DNA of 64,000 nt from Chitinophaga sp. CF118 (lineage in GTDB: Bacteria > Bacteroidota > Bacteroidia > Chitinophagales > Chitinophagaceae): NCBI RefSeq assembly GCF_900112615.1, contig NZ_FOMK01000003.1, positions 62,001-126,000 on the forward strand, written 5' to 3'. Both the position numbers and the translations under genes were made by a program. A model generated the notes under the pieces. That model ran no database searches, had not been told where the DNA came from, and was given only the letters and a program-made list of their open reading frames with translations. This document shows, one piece after another, positions 34,651-43,855 of the stretch (position 1 is its first letter; every line of letters starts with the position of its first letter).

Positions 34651-34725
34651 CCAGAGATTCGATCATCCTACGTTCATCCTACGTTATTAACGTAGGATGA
34701 ACGTAGGATGATCGAATCTCTGGTC
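34651..34725. repeat. 75-bp near-continuous hairpin with 36-bp perfect arms
   Basis: The arms 34651-34686 and 34690-34725 are perfectly complementary, separated only by ATT. Each arm holds a tandem duplicate of an 11-mer (CATCCTACGTT, 34665-34686 on the left arm). CCAGAGATTCG at the arm start also occurs as a direct repeat just upstream (near 34620). There is no T-tract after either arm, so it is not a standard terminator. Confidence 0.85.
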
Positions 34726-34779
34726 CATTTATATCGGAAATAAAACGAAGTAAATTAAAAGCTACAGAGGAGTAGTTAC

Positions 34780-35985
34780 CTATTTTGTAAAAGGATCTGC
34801 ATATTTAGGATCTGTTGCAAGAGAATGATCCGTTAATGTTTTCAGGAAAGCGAAAATATCCTTTTTTTGCTGATCGGTGAAATGAATTCCCCCGGTTCTC
34901 AACCCTCTCAATTGTATGCCGATATTAGGATTTTGTTTGATCCCTGACGAATAATGTTCAATTGCATCTTCGAGGGTGGCAAAACGTCCATCATGCATAT
35001 ATGGCGCGGTTAATTCCACATTCCTTAAGCTGGGGATTTTAAAAGTTCCCATGTCCTTCGCCTGCTGGGTAATTTCTCCGATGCCCTTGTCTGTATAAAC
35101 GGCTTCCAGTCCGTTATTAGAACCAAAACCTGTATTTATTCCGGAATTTTCCACAACCAGGTAAGAAGCATTTAGTCCCACGCGTGAATTAGCAAGGTCG
35201 CTATGACATTCTGTACAGAAGTTTGCGCTGAGGATGCGTCTGCCTTCTTTTTCTTCATCAGTAAAATCAACAAAATTATTTGCTACTCCCTGATCATATC
35301 GTGAATTAAACGAAACAATACTACGAAGGAACTGGGACAATGCTTTCCCTATTTTGTCTGAAGTAATATCGGGTGTACCGAAAGCAGCTTTAAATAAGTC
35401 AGGATAATAAGCTGTAAGTGCCAGTTTTGATTCCAGTGCTGCAAGTGTAGGCATACCCATTTCAATATGGTCCAATATAGGCATCAGCGTTTGTGTTTCC
35501 AGGCTGGCGGCCCGCATATCCCAGAACATGGATTTGGCTTTGAAAAAACGGGTATTTACCACTGGCATGGAATTCCGTCTTGTTAATCCTCCTTCAAATC
35601 CTACAGACGATACTACTCCGTCTGTAAATGCTTTATCCTGATGATGACAAGAGGCACATGAAATTGTATTATTTGCAGATAATAATTTATCATAAAAAAG
35701 TACCCTTCCCAAAGTGGCTCCCTCATTAGTGATAGCATTCCCAGCAGGTGTATTGTCGATCCCGGGATTGTTTGTGATCAGTGTCTGCAAATAGGCAGGA
35801 ATATTGATTCCGGTACTTACATAATCATACAAAGTAGCAGGCAGATTAGGTACAGGGCTGCTATTCACGGATATCGCTTCCGTTTGAAGTTTGGCATCAA
35901 AAGAATTCTTTTTACAGGATTGGGTATTGATAATAAAGATAGTTGCTGTTAGCAACAGGTATACATACCTCTGGTTCTTTTTCAT
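34780..35985 (-). CDS. Di-haem cytochrome c peroxidase-family lipoprotein
   Basis: A 401-aa exported protein with a lipobox-like N-terminus (IFIINTQSCKKN). Two haem c motifs are present, CASCHH and CTECHS, with the MauG/CcpA-type order and a Met/His-rich distal region (KIPSLRNVELTAPYMHDGRFATLEDAIEHY). It probably reduces peroxide or oxidises a substrate in the periplasm. It is divergent from an ECF sigma gene, with a 21-bp inverted repeat between the two starts. Confidence 0.9.
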   Translation of the reverse strand: MKKNQRYVYLLLTATIFIINTQSCKKNSFDAKLQTEAISVNSSPVPNLPATLYDYVSTGINIPAYLQTLITNNPGIDNTPAGNAITNEGATLGRVLFYDKLLSANNTISCASCHHQDKAFTDGVVSSVGFEGGLTRRNSMPVVNTRFFKAKSMFWDMRAASLETQTLMPILDHIEMGMPTLAALESKLALTAYYPDLFKAAFGTPDITSDKIGKALSQFLRSIVSFNSRYDQGVANNFVDFTDEEKEGRRILSANFCTECHSDLANSRVGLNASYLVVENSGINTGFGSNNGLEAVYTDKGIGEITQQAKDMGTFKIPSLRNVELTAPYMHDGRFATLEDAIEHYSSGIKQNPNIGIQLRGLRTGGIHFTDQQKKDIFAFLKTLTDHSLATDPKYADPFTK

Positions 35986-36012
35986 AGGTAAACTTATTTA
36001 TGCCATTACACT

Positions 36013-36078
36013 TGAAAAAGAGAATACCCTTATCCCAAATTAATTTTTTTTTATCGCATAAGGGTATTTTCTTTTTCA
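36013..36078. promoter_or_regulatory. 21-bp inverted repeat in the peroxidase/sigma divergent promoter
   Basis: Bases 36013-36033 pair with 36058-36078; the inner AATACCCTTAT/ATAAGGGTATT (11 bp) is perfect and the whole 21-bp stem has a single G-T wobble. The 24-bp centre is T-rich. The symmetric placement between two divergent starts suggests an operator or mirrored promoter elements for both genes. Confidence 0.65.
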
Positions 36079-36087
36079 GTTGTATTA

Positions 36088-36654
36088 TTGTGGAACTTAA
36101 AAAATGTAACCAGGCTTAAATTGGATTTACCACAGGATAAGTTGACTAATGTAACTGAGCAATACTTTCATACTTACTTTGAAGGGTTACATCGTTATGC
36201 TTTTATGATACTGAAAGATAATGATGATGCGAAGGATGCTGTGCAGACTGTTTTTTTGCGACTGTGGGAAAAAGGGATAATACTGGATGAACAGCAATCT
36301 GTAAAATCATACTTATACACATGCGTTTATAACCAGTGTCTTAACGTGAAAAGGCATCAGAAAATAAAAGATAAATATGTTACGGACAATAACATGCCGG
36401 TATATAGTCAGAGTAATGACTTGATAAGTAAAGAAACGAACCGGCAGATACTGGCACAGATAGATGAGCTGCCACCTCAATGCAAACTGATTTTTTCCAA
36501 GAGCAGATTCGAAGAGAAAAAATATACTGAAATAGCAGCAGAATTAGGGTTGTCTGTAAAAACAGTGGAGGTACAGATGGGCAAAGCATTGAAAATTTTA
36601 CGGGAAAAGCTGGCAGAAATCATGATAACTATCATCATTTTACTTACATTATAA
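36088..36654 (+). CDS. ECF RNA polymerase sigma factor
   Basis: A sigma-70-family factor of 188 aa. Region 2 (YFHTYFEGLHRYAFMILKDNDDAKDAVQTVFLRLWEK) and region 4 (LPPQCKLIFSKSRFEEKKYTEIAAELGLSVKTVEVQMGKALKILRE) are clear. No ATG is available near the start; TTG 36088 or TTG 36121 is likely. A hydrophobic tail (IMITIIILLTL) is unusual. It is followed 27 bp later by its FecR anti-sigma factor. Confidence 0.85.
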   Translation: MWNLKNVTRLKLDLPQDKLTNVTEQYFHTYFEGLHRYAFMILKDNDDAKDAVQTVFLRLWEKGIILDEQQSVKSYLYTCVYNQCLNVKRHQKIKDKYVTDNNMPVYSQSNDLISKETNRQILAQIDELPPQCKLIFSKSRFEEKKYTEIAAELGLSVKTVEVQMGKALKILREKLAEIMITIIILLTL

Positions 36655-36681
36655 AGAAGCTGATGCGTACAATTTAAAAAA

Positions 36682-37662
36682 ATGAGCAATCATAATCATC
36701 AACAGGTTGATTTTGAATTATTGGGGAAATATTTGTCTGGCGAAGCTACACCGGAAGAAGGTGTAGCACTGGACAATTGGATCCTTGATGCCCCGGAAAA
36801 CAGAAAACTGTTTGACCAGGTTTCTGTTATATGGAACCAGGCTAAGCAGCAACAAGGACATCAGCTACCTGATAAAGAAAAACTCCTGCATGAGATCAAG
36901 GCCCATTTAGCAACAGCTAAAGTGTACCCAGTGAGAAAGCGCCTTTATCTGAGCAGTATTGCCGCAGTATTCCTGCTGCTGGCCGCTGCCGCTATCTACA
37001 TTTTCTTCTTCAGAGAAAGGGAGCAGGTTATCCGTTATGTGAACAGAGCAACAGGGACAGGAATTTACAGAGATACATTATCCGATCATTCTCTCGTAGT
37101 ACTGAATAGTAATTCTAATATAAAATACCCCGAGAATTTTAAGAGAACATTGCATTTAACAGGAGAAGCATGGTTTGATGTAACATCTGATCAGGAAAAT
37201 CCGTTTATCGTAAGCGTTGGAGACATTTATATAAAAGTACTGGGCACCTCTTTTAATGTACACCAGCAACAGAAAACCATTGAAGTAGCAGTAAAAACCG
37301 GTGCTGTGATGATGTACCGGGACAATCAGCAAATTATCGTGAAGGCAGATGAACTGGGTATGTATAATGTAGAAAATCATCTGTTTAAATTGGATTCTTC
37401 GTTCAATGTAAATAGTATAGGATATGTTACCAGAATATTTAATTTTGAGAATGCTTCTTTAAAAGAAATCGTAGCACAACTTGAAAAAGCCTATGACATC
37501 ACTGTAGTATTCGAAAACAAAAAGCTGGAAAACTGTACTATGAGTAGCCCTTTTGAGAACAAATCCATTAAATATATTTTTGAAGTTATTTCAATTACGT
37601 TGAATGTTGAATGCAGGATTGAGAACAATACAGTATATATCAGTGGTGAAGGATGTAATTAA
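36682..37662 (+). CDS. FecR-family anti-sigma/signal transducer
   Basis: A 326-aa inner-membrane protein. The cytosolic anti-sigma part (1-85), a single membrane segment (about 88-110) and the periplasmic FecR domain (about 130-225, DTLSDHSLVVLNSNSNIKYP, GTSFNVH) are in the usual order. A C-terminal DUF4974 (ENASLKEIVAQLEKAYDITVVFENKKLENCTMSSPF) follows. It holds the ECF sigma factor and receives the outer-membrane signal. Confidence 0.9.
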   Translation: MSNHNHQQVDFELLGKYLSGEATPEEGVALDNWILDAPENRKLFDQVSVIWNQAKQQQGHQLPDKEKLLHEIKAHLATAKVYPVRKRLYLSSIAAVFLLLAAAAIYIFFFREREQVIRYVNRATGTGIYRDTLSDHSLVVLNSNSNIKYPENFKRTLHLTGEAWFDVTSDQENPFIVSVGDIYIKVLGTSFNVHQQQKTIEVAVKTGAVMMYRDNQQIIVKADELGMYNVENHLFKLDSSFNVNSIGYVTRIFNFENASLKEIVAQLEKAYDITVVFENKKLENCTMSSPFENKSIKYIFEVISITLNVECRIENNTVYISGEGCN

Positions 37663-38722
37663 TAAAGTAGTTCCACCTGTTTTAATACTTATAATAGCCG
37701 GTATTTCTGCTTACGGACAAACAGGATCCCGCCTGCAACAGAAAATAGTAGTTCCTGCTGAAAATATCCGGTTCGATTCACTACTTCATCTGATCAGTAA
37801 ACAATCAGGTGTGAAATTTTCCCTGAATACCCGGAAATTTCCACCATCTAAAATCATTCATGTAAAAAAAGGATCACAACCCGTAGCACAAGTGCTTGCA
37901 GATATAAAAGCAGGTACAGGTATTTATTATACGTTGTTAGATTCCCATATTATTTTCGCAGATAATCCACCTCATAAAAAAGAAGAAGTTATACTGCCAA
38001 CTGTCCATCATCATAAAAAAATATTACCTGCAAAACCGGTAACTGTCGTGCCTTTGGAACTCCATTCTCTGGCAGGTATTTCCAGAAGTATTGACACTCC
38101 TTCCATACACATCCATGCTATTCATCCCGGCAAGTTATCACAAGTAATAAATAATCCCGTATCTGCAGAAAAGAGCAGAATTGAATTGCCACTTTTTGTA
38201 AAAGCAGGTGTTACGGCAGAAGAATTTTTTTACATGAATACTGGCATACAGGCTGGCCTTCCCTTTTTGTATGGAATAGCTTCTTATAATACCAACTTTA
38301 AATACTCCAACTTCAGGTATGGCTTAAGGACTTCTATTCGTTTAACAGATAGTTGGCGGTTGCACCTGATGGTCACTACCGGCAACAGCATCAAGCAAAC
38401 ATATGATTCCAGCAGAATGAACAGGCTTGTGAAAATGCGACTAAATAAAGCAGCTGTGCTGGCAGAAAGAAAGTTAGGCCGTCACTTTACAGTACAACTG
38501 GGACTTTCGTTCAACGATCTCCAAACAAAATATTACCGGAATGGTGTAGAAGCTCCTTTGAGTTTCCCCGAGCCAACAGCCGACAAAAGATTTAATTTCC
38601 TGAAACCTCCATATTCTATCTGGAGTAACTATTCTCCTTCCTCTTCAAGCTATAATAAATTATGGATAGGCATGCAGATAGGTCTGTTTTATAACATCCA
38701 TTTTTTCAAAACGAGATATTGA
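37646..38722 (+). CDS. STN-domain outer-membrane signal protein without TonB receptor barrel
   Basis: About 358 aa. GTG 37646 gives a good signal peptide (VINKVVPPVLILIIAGISAYGQ) and a 17-bp overlap with FecR; ATG 37604 is also open. An STN secretin/TonB N-domain (about 28-80: ENIRFDSLLHLISKQSGVKFSLN) is followed by a low-complexity linker and about 170 residues with beta-strand pattern, ending in an aromatic-rich IHFFKTRY. A plug and 22-strand barrel are missing, so this is not a SusC-type receptor. It would feed a signal into the FecR/sigma pair. Confidence 0.7.
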   Translation: MKDVINKVVPPVLILIIAGISAYGQTGSRLQQKIVVPAENIRFDSLLHLISKQSGVKFSLNTRKFPPSKIIHVKKGSQPVAQVLADIKAGTGIYYTLLDSHIIFADNPPHKKEEVILPTVHHHKKILPAKPVTVVPLELHSLAGISRSIDTPSIHIHAIHPGKLSQVINNPVSAEKSRIELPLFVKAGVTAEEFFYMNTGIQAGLPFLYGIASYNTNFKYSNFRYGLRTSIRLTDSWRLHLMVTTGNSIKQTYDSSRMNRLVKMRLNKAAVLAERKLGRHFTVQLGLSFNDLQTKYYRNGVEAPLSFPEPTADKRFNFLKPPYSIWSNYSPSSSSYNKLWIGMQIGLFYNIHFFKTRY

Positions 38723-38737
38723 TGGCCTGAAAGTTGA
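38723..38737 (+). promoter_or_regulatory. Weak sigma-54-like promoter candidate before acetate kinase
   Basis: TGG at 38723-38725 and TTGA at 38734-38737 have sigma-54 spacing, with GA instead of GC as at 25741. Start would be near 38748, inside the inverted repeat at 38741-38774. Weak on its own. Confidence 0.25.
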
Positions 38738-38740
38738 TGC

Positions 38741-38774
38741 GCTGTCATGGTATATTATAGTTAACCATGACAGC
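38741..38774 (+). promoter_or_regulatory. 11-bp perfect inverted repeat over the acetate kinase start codon
   Basis: GCTGTCATGGT (38741-38751) and ACCATGACAGC (38764-38774) are perfectly complementary with a 12-nt loop. ATG 38767 lies in the right arm. In RNA read from upstream it would hide the start codon; as DNA it could be an operator. Confidence 0.7.
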
Positions 38775-39936
38775 AGTAAAAGATTGCATACTTACTATTA
38801 ATGGGGGTTCTTCCAGCATTAAATTCTCTTTGTATGAAGTGCAGGGGCCGCTGAAAAATGTGCTGATTGGAGAAATTGAACGGATAGGCATTGAAGGCAC
38901 AAAACTAACCTGGAATAAAGAAGAAAGCATTGAAGTGGAAGCAAGCGATCACGCAGCTGCTGCAATGTTCCTCATTGAATGGTTGGAGAAACAACCCGGT
39001 TTTGCAGTCGTGAAGGCTATAGGACACAGAATAGTATACGGTATGAGGCATACCGGACCTCAAAAAATCACCCCGGCATTAATGAAAGAACTGAAGGGAA
39101 GCATTGCCTTAGACCCTGAACATATGCCGGGAGAGATCAAACTTATTGAAGTATTCACGGCACATAACCCGGACCTGCCACAGATTGCCTGTTTTGATAC
39201 TTCTTTCCATGCAGATATGCCAAGAATGGCAAAGCTGTTGCCGCTTCCCCGTCGCTTTGATGTGGCAGGTATTCAGCGATACGGCTTTCATGGCCTCTCT
39301 TATGCTTACCTGCTGGAAGAGCTGGGTAAAGATGCCGGTGCCCGGACCATTCTGGCACATTTAGGTAATGGCGCTAGCCTTGCTGCAATAAAAGAGGGTA
39401 AAAGTATGGATACCTCTATGGGCTTTACTCCAACTTCAGGGTTGCCTATGAGTACCCGCACAGGTGACTTAGACCCAGGTGTGGCCTGGTATTTAATGCA
39501 GTCCGAAAAACTCAGCCCCGAACAGTTTAATCATCTTGTTAACCATGAATCCGGCTTACTGGGTATTTCCGGAATAAGTCCCGATATGAGGGAATTAATG
39601 AAGCAGGAGAAAGATAATCCCCATGCTGCGGAAGCTGTGGAATTTTTCTGTTACCAGACCCGTAAATGGATAGGTTCATTTGCCGCCGTCCTTGGCGGAC
39701 TGGATACGCTTGTATTTGCAGGTGGGATAGGGGAAAACGTTCCTGAAGTCAGGGAACGTATCTGCACATCTCTTGGCTTCCTTGGAATCACATTGGATAA
39801 AGAAAAGAACCACCGGAATGAGCACATTATATCTTCAGATAACAGCAAGGTAAGCGTGTATGTTATTCCTACCAACGAAGAGTTAATGATAGCAAAAATA
39901 ATATGTGAGGTATTGAATTTTTCAATTGAAACATAA
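38767..39936 (+). CDS. ackA: Acetate kinase
   Basis: A 389-aa enzyme that makes ATP and acetate from acetyl phosphate. Motifs are NGGSSSIKFSLYE at the N-terminus, the catalytic-region RYGFHGLSYAYL, and the adenine loop HLGNGASLAAIKEGKSMDTSMG, with GIGENVPEVRERI near the end. It lies 9 bp upstream of phosphoketolase, giving the last step of the phosphoketolase pathway. No phosphotransacetylase is in the window. Its start codon sits within an inverted repeat. Confidence 0.95.
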   Translation: MTAVKDCILTINGGSSSIKFSLYEVQGPLKNVLIGEIERIGIEGTKLTWNKEESIEVEASDHAAAAMFLIEWLEKQPGFAVVKAIGHRIVYGMRHTGPQKITPALMKELKGSIALDPEHMPGEIKLIEVFTAHNPDLPQIACFDTSFHADMPRMAKLLPLPRRFDVAGIQRYGFHGLSYAYLLEELGKDAGARTILAHLGNGASLAAIKEGKSMDTSMGFTPTSGLPMSTRTGDLDPGVAWYLMQSEKLSPEQFNHLVNHESGLLGISGISPDMRELMKQEKDNPHAAEAVEFFCYQTRKWIGSFAAVLGGLDTLVFAGGIGENVPEVRERICTSLGFLGITLDKEKNHRNEHIISSDNSKVSVYVIPTNEELMIAKIICEVLNFSIET

Positions 39937-39945
39937 CATTTTTTT

Positions 39946-42330
39946 ATGGAAACAAAAGACATCGCAGAAGTGGGTTATCAGTTATCCGCTGAAACATTCA
40001 GTAATATGGATGCTTACTGGCGGGCTGCTAATTATTTGTCCGTAGGCCAAATATACCTGATGGATAATCCCATGCTTAAAAAAGAATTGACACTGGAGCA
40101 CGTCAAACCCAGGCTACTTGGCCATTGGGGAACTACGCCCGGTTTAAACTTCATTTATGTTCATCTGAACCGTATTATTAAACAGTATGATCTTAACATG
40201 ATCTACGTGACCGGTCCCGGGCACGGTGGCCCGGGACTGGTGGCCAATACTTACCTGGAAGGGACCTATAGTGAGTTCTTCCCTAATATCACCCCTGATG
40301 TACTGGGAATGAAAAAGTTGTTCAAACAGTTCTCCTTTCCCGGAGGTATTCCCAGTCATGTGGCGCCGGAAACTCCAGGCTCCATTAATGAAGGTGGAGA
40401 ACTGGGATATGCATTGCTGCACGCATATGGTGCGGTATTCGATAACCCTGATCTGATTGTGGCATGTGTAATAGGAGATGGGGAGGCAGAAACAGGCGCT
40501 CTGGCAGCCAGCTGGCATTCTAACAAATTCCTGAATCCGGTGCATGATGGTGCGGTATTGCCTATTCTTCACCTGAACGGTTATAAAATTGCAAATCCCA
40601 CTATACTTGCCCGCATTCCCCGGGAAGAACTGGAACAACTTTTTTACGGATATGGCTATAAACCGTATTTCGTGGAAGGTACAGATCCTGCTGATGTTCA
40701 CCGGCAGATGGCCTCCACATTGGATATGATCATCGCTGAAATCAGGCAGATCCAGGAAAGCGTCCGCAGTAATGGCTTTACAGAACGTCCGCAATGGCCA
40801 ATGATTATTATGGTTACGCCTAAAGGATGGACTGGCCCTAAAGAAGTTGACGGACTCCCTGTAGAAGGTACCTGGCGTGCACATCAGGTGCCATTGGCTG
40901 AACTAAGGGAAAAACCCGGACATCTTAAAATGCTTGAAGAATGGATGAAAAGCTACCGGCCGGAAGAATTATTCAATGAGAACGGGGAGTTAATACCCGA
41001 ACTGGCAGCGCTGGCTCCTAAAGATAAACGGCGTATGGGGGCTAATCCGCATGCTAATGGGGGATTGCTGCTACAAGACCTGACCATGCCCGATTTTAGT
41101 AAATATGCTGTAGATGTAACCAAACCAGGAAAGAATACAGCGGAGGCGACAGTTGTAATGGGGGCTTTTGTGAGAGATGTAATAAAACTGAATTGGAAAA
41201 AACGAAACTTCAGGGTATTCGGACCAGATGAAACTGCCTCCAACCGTCTTACTCATCTCTTCGATATCACTGACAAAACTTTTACCGCTGAGATCCTGGA
41301 AACAGATAATCATATCTCACCCGACGGACGTGTTATGGAAGTATTGAGTGAACACCTGTGTGAAGGGTGGCTTGAAGGATATCTGCTCACTGGCCGGCAT
41401 GGGCTCTTCTCCTGTTACGAAGCATTTATACATATTGTGGATTCTATGTTTAACCAACATGCCAAATGGTTACAGGCGGCCAATAAAATTCCCTGGAGAA
41501 GCTCTGTGGCTTCTCTTAATTATCTGCTTACTTCACATGTATGGCGACAAGATCATAATGGGAACAGTCATCAGGATCCTGGTTTTCTTGATCATGTGGT
41601 GAATAAAACAGCCGACATTGTCCGTATTTATCTCCCACCGGATGCGAATACGTTACTTTCTGTTACAGATCATTGTTTGCGTAGCCGCAATTATATCAAT
41701 GTGATTATAGCCGGTAAACAACCCGAATTACAATGGCTGGATATGGATGCGGCGATCAAACATTGTACCGCCGGACTGGGAATCTGGGAATGGGCCAGTA
41801 ATGATGAAGGTACCGAGCCGGATGTAGTGATGGCTTGCGCGGGAGATGTGCCTACACTGGAAACAATTGCTGCAGTAGGAATACTACGCAGGCAATTCCC
41901 TGATTTGAAAGTACGTGTGATTAATGTGGTAGATCTTATGACCCTCCAACCCAAAAGTGAACATCCGCACGGTATCAGCGATAAAGAATTTGATACTCTT
42001 TTTACAAAAGATAAACCTGTGATTTTTGCTTTTCATGGTTATCCGCTGCTCATCCATCGCCTCACTTATCGTCGTACAAACCACGATAATATTCATGTGA
42101 AAGGCTACAAAGGTGAAGGCACCACCACCACACCATTTGATATGGTGGTACTAAATGAACTGGACAGATTTCACCTCGTAGGGGAAGTGATTGACCGTGT
42201 ATCCGGACTGGGTTCAAAAGGTGCTTACGCCAAGCAGTATGTTAGAAACAAACTGCTGGATCATAAAGCATATGTAACCACTTATGGAGAGGATATGCCG
42301 GAAATAAAAGACTGGAAATGGCAGTATTAA
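39946..42330 (+). CDS. xfp: Xylulose-5-phosphate/fructose-6-phosphate phosphoketolase
   Basis: A 794-aa ThDP enzyme that splits xylulose-5-P or fructose-6-P with phosphate into acetyl phosphate and glyceraldehyde-3-P or erythrose-4-P. Motifs are [20 protein letters not shown], the ThDP-binding [19 protein letters not shown] and [26 protein letters not shown]. The length fits the family. With acetate kinase 9 bp upstream it forms a carbon-saving ATP-yielding shunt. Confidence 0.96.
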   Translation: METKDIAEVGYQLSAETFSNMDAYWRAANYLSVGQIYLMDNPMLKKELTLEHVKPRLLGHWGTTPGLNFIYVHLNRIIKQYDLNMIYVTGPGHGGPGLVANTYLEGTYSEFFPNITPDVLGMKKLFKQFSFPGGIPSHVAPETPGSINEGGELGYALLHAYGAVFDNPDLIVACVIGDGEAETGALAASWHSNKFLNPVHDGAVLPILHLNGYKIANPTILARIPREELEQLFYGYGYKPYFVEGTDPADVHRQMASTLDMIIAEIRQIQESVRSNGFTERPQWPMIIMVTPKGWTGPKEVDGLPVEGTWRAHQVPLAELREKPGHLKMLEEWMKSYRPEELFNENGELIPELAALAPKDKRRMGANPHANGGLLLQDLTMPDFSKYAVDVTKPGKNTAEATVVMGAFVRDVIKLNWKKRNFRVFGPDETASNRLTHLFDITDKTFTAEILETDNHISPDGRVMEVLSEHLCEGWLEGYLLTGRHGLFSCYEAFIHIVDSMFNQHAKWLQAANKIPWRSSVASLNYLLTSHVWRQDHNGNSHQDPGFLDHVVNKTADIVRIYLPPDANTLLSVTDHCLRSRNYINVIIAGKQPELQWLDMDAAIKHCTAGLGIWEWASNDEGTEPDVVMACAGDVPTLETIAAVGILRRQFPDLKVRVINVVDLMTLQPKSEHPHGISDKEFDTLFTKDKPVIFAFHGYPLLIHRLTYRRTNHDNIHVKGYKGEGTTTTPFDMVVLNELDRFHLVGEVIDRVSGLGSKGAYAKQYVRNKLLDHKAYVTTYGEDMPEIKDWKWQY

Positions 42331-42332
42331 TA

Positions 42333-42635
42333 TTACGAAATCAGGTTGAACGAAAACAAAATAGTAGTGATAAATAAAATGAACAATCCGGCGAGGAACA
42401 GGTAATCCGCAATGTTCTCATAGCGGCCGCCATTTTTAATATTCCCACGGATTGATAAAAACGAGAGAATGCAACTGGACATGAAAAATATAATGGCGGC
42501 AGTCGTACTTTCATCGATTGCCGTCTTTTGTGAAATGTTCAGTAATCTTAAAGAAGTAAGCACCACAAAACAAAGCCCCAACAGATTCGATGATGCATTC
42601 AATATGTGCGGTGATTTATGATTCTTATCGTGCAT
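42333..42635 (-). CDS. Small membrane protein of unknown function
   Basis: A 100-aa protein with three hydrophobic segments (LGLCFVVLTSLRLLNIS, AAIIFFMSSCILSFLSI, DYLFLAGLFILFITTILFSF). No family named with confidence. It is convergent with phosphoketolase (2 bp) and has the N-terminus MHDKNHKSPHILNASSNLLG, which is conserved-looking in Bacteroidota small proteins. Confidence 0.6.
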   Translation of the reverse strand: MHDKNHKSPHILNASSNLLGLCFVVLTSLRLLNISQKTAIDESTTAAIIFFMSSCILSFLSIRGNIKNGGRYENIADYLFLAGLFILFITTILFSFNLIS

Positions 42636-42820
42636 AGTTATCCTGTTTAATCTCCAAAAAGCCCATTTTAACTTGTTTAACGATTGTTTTTGCCTATCCG
42701 GCTACTAACTCTTTTCACACTTTTGGTGGAAAGTATCTTTAATGGCTGGAAAGCTGTGGGATAAAATTATGGGTTTTGAAATGTAAGGATTTGTTAAAAT
42801 TTTTAAGTCATATGGGTCTC

Positions 42821-43852
42821 ATGAGGCGTTATATTCTAATCGTTTATGCAGGTATGCTGCTCAGTGCATGCCATAGTAAAAAATTGCCTTCAGATAAGCG
42901 TAATAATGCAATTGCATCTGCCGATGTGATAATTGCCTCACCCCGTAATATCAGCAATATTGTAGAAGCAAATGGTACGGTCGTGGCCAACGAATATGTA
43001 CAATTACATCCGGAAGCAAGTGGCCGGATTACTTATCTCAATGTGCCGGAAGGAGTGTTCGTGAACCAGGGAACTATCATTGCCCGCATCAATGATGCTG
43101 ACTTACAGGCGCAGCTTAGCAAATCAAAAGTACAACTGGAACTGGCTGTTAAAACAGAAGAACGGTTAAAAAAATTACTGGCTATTAATGGTATCAACCA
43201 GGCAGATTACGATTCCGCTCTGAACCAGTTACAAAGTATTCAGACAGATATTGCTTACTACCAGGCATTGATCGATAAAACAGTTGTAAAGGCTCCCTTC
43301 TCCGGAACAGTGGGCCTGCGGCTTGTGAGTATAGGCGCTTATGTTACTCCTGCTGATGTAATTGCTTCTATTCAGCAGTTAAATACTTTGAAAATAGATT
43401 TCACTTTGCCGGAATCATACGGAACACTGGTGCATAAAGGAAATGTAGTATCTGTTGAACTGGATGCTACAGATACAATAAAACAGCGTGCTACCATTGT
43501 TGCCGTAGAGCCACAAGCCAATACTATCACACGTAATCTGAAAGTAAGGGCCACTCTGCAGAATACAAAAACACATCCCGGTAGTTTTGTGAAAGTATAT
43601 ATCGATGCAGGAGAAAATAAACATGCCATCATGGTTCCTACCAATGCACTTATCCCGAACGATCAGAATAATCAGGTAGTGATTTTAAAGAATGGCAGGG
43701 CGAAGTTTGTTAGTGTGGAAACGGGTATCAGGCAGGCCGCAAATGTAGAGATAACAAAAGGGATCAGTGAGGGAGACTCTGTGTTGGTAACCGGAGTATT
43801 GTTTGCACGGCCGGATGCTGTGATTAAAGTTAATAGTGTTAAGACGTTATAG
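42821..43852 (+). CDS. RND efflux periplasmic adaptor (MFP) lipoprotein
   Basis: About 343 aa. ATG 42821 (MRRYILIVYAGMLLSACHSK) places a lipobox LLSAC at the right distance; the frame is open upstream. The hairpin and lipoyl parts follow (VVANEYVQLHPEASGRITYLNVPEGVFVNQG; later VKAPFSGTVGLRLVSIGAYV), then the beta-barrel and membrane-proximal domains. It links the RND pump and the TolC-type channel encoded next. Spacing to the pump gene is 3 bp. Confidence 0.9.
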   Translation: MRRYILIVYAGMLLSACHSKKLPSDKRNNAIASADVIIASPRNISNIVEANGTVVANEYVQLHPEASGRITYLNVPEGVFVNQGTIIARINDADLQAQLSKSKVQLELAVKTEERLKKLLAINGINQADYDSALNQLQSIQTDIAYYQALIDKTVVKAPFSGTVGLRLVSIGAYVTPADVIASIQQLNTLKIDFTLPESYGTLVHKGNVVSVELDATDTIKQRATIVAVEPQANTITRNLKVRATLQNTKTHPGSFVKVYIDAGENKHAIMVPTNALIPNDQNNQVVILKNGRAKFVSVETGIRQAANVEITKGISEGDSVLVTGVLFARPDAVIKVNSVKTL

Positions 43853-43855
43853 CAG

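Noticed and set aside
34651..34725. Giant hairpin as an ordinary rho-independent terminator
   Set aside because: Stem is far too long and AT/GC-mixed, and no T-tract follows on either strand.
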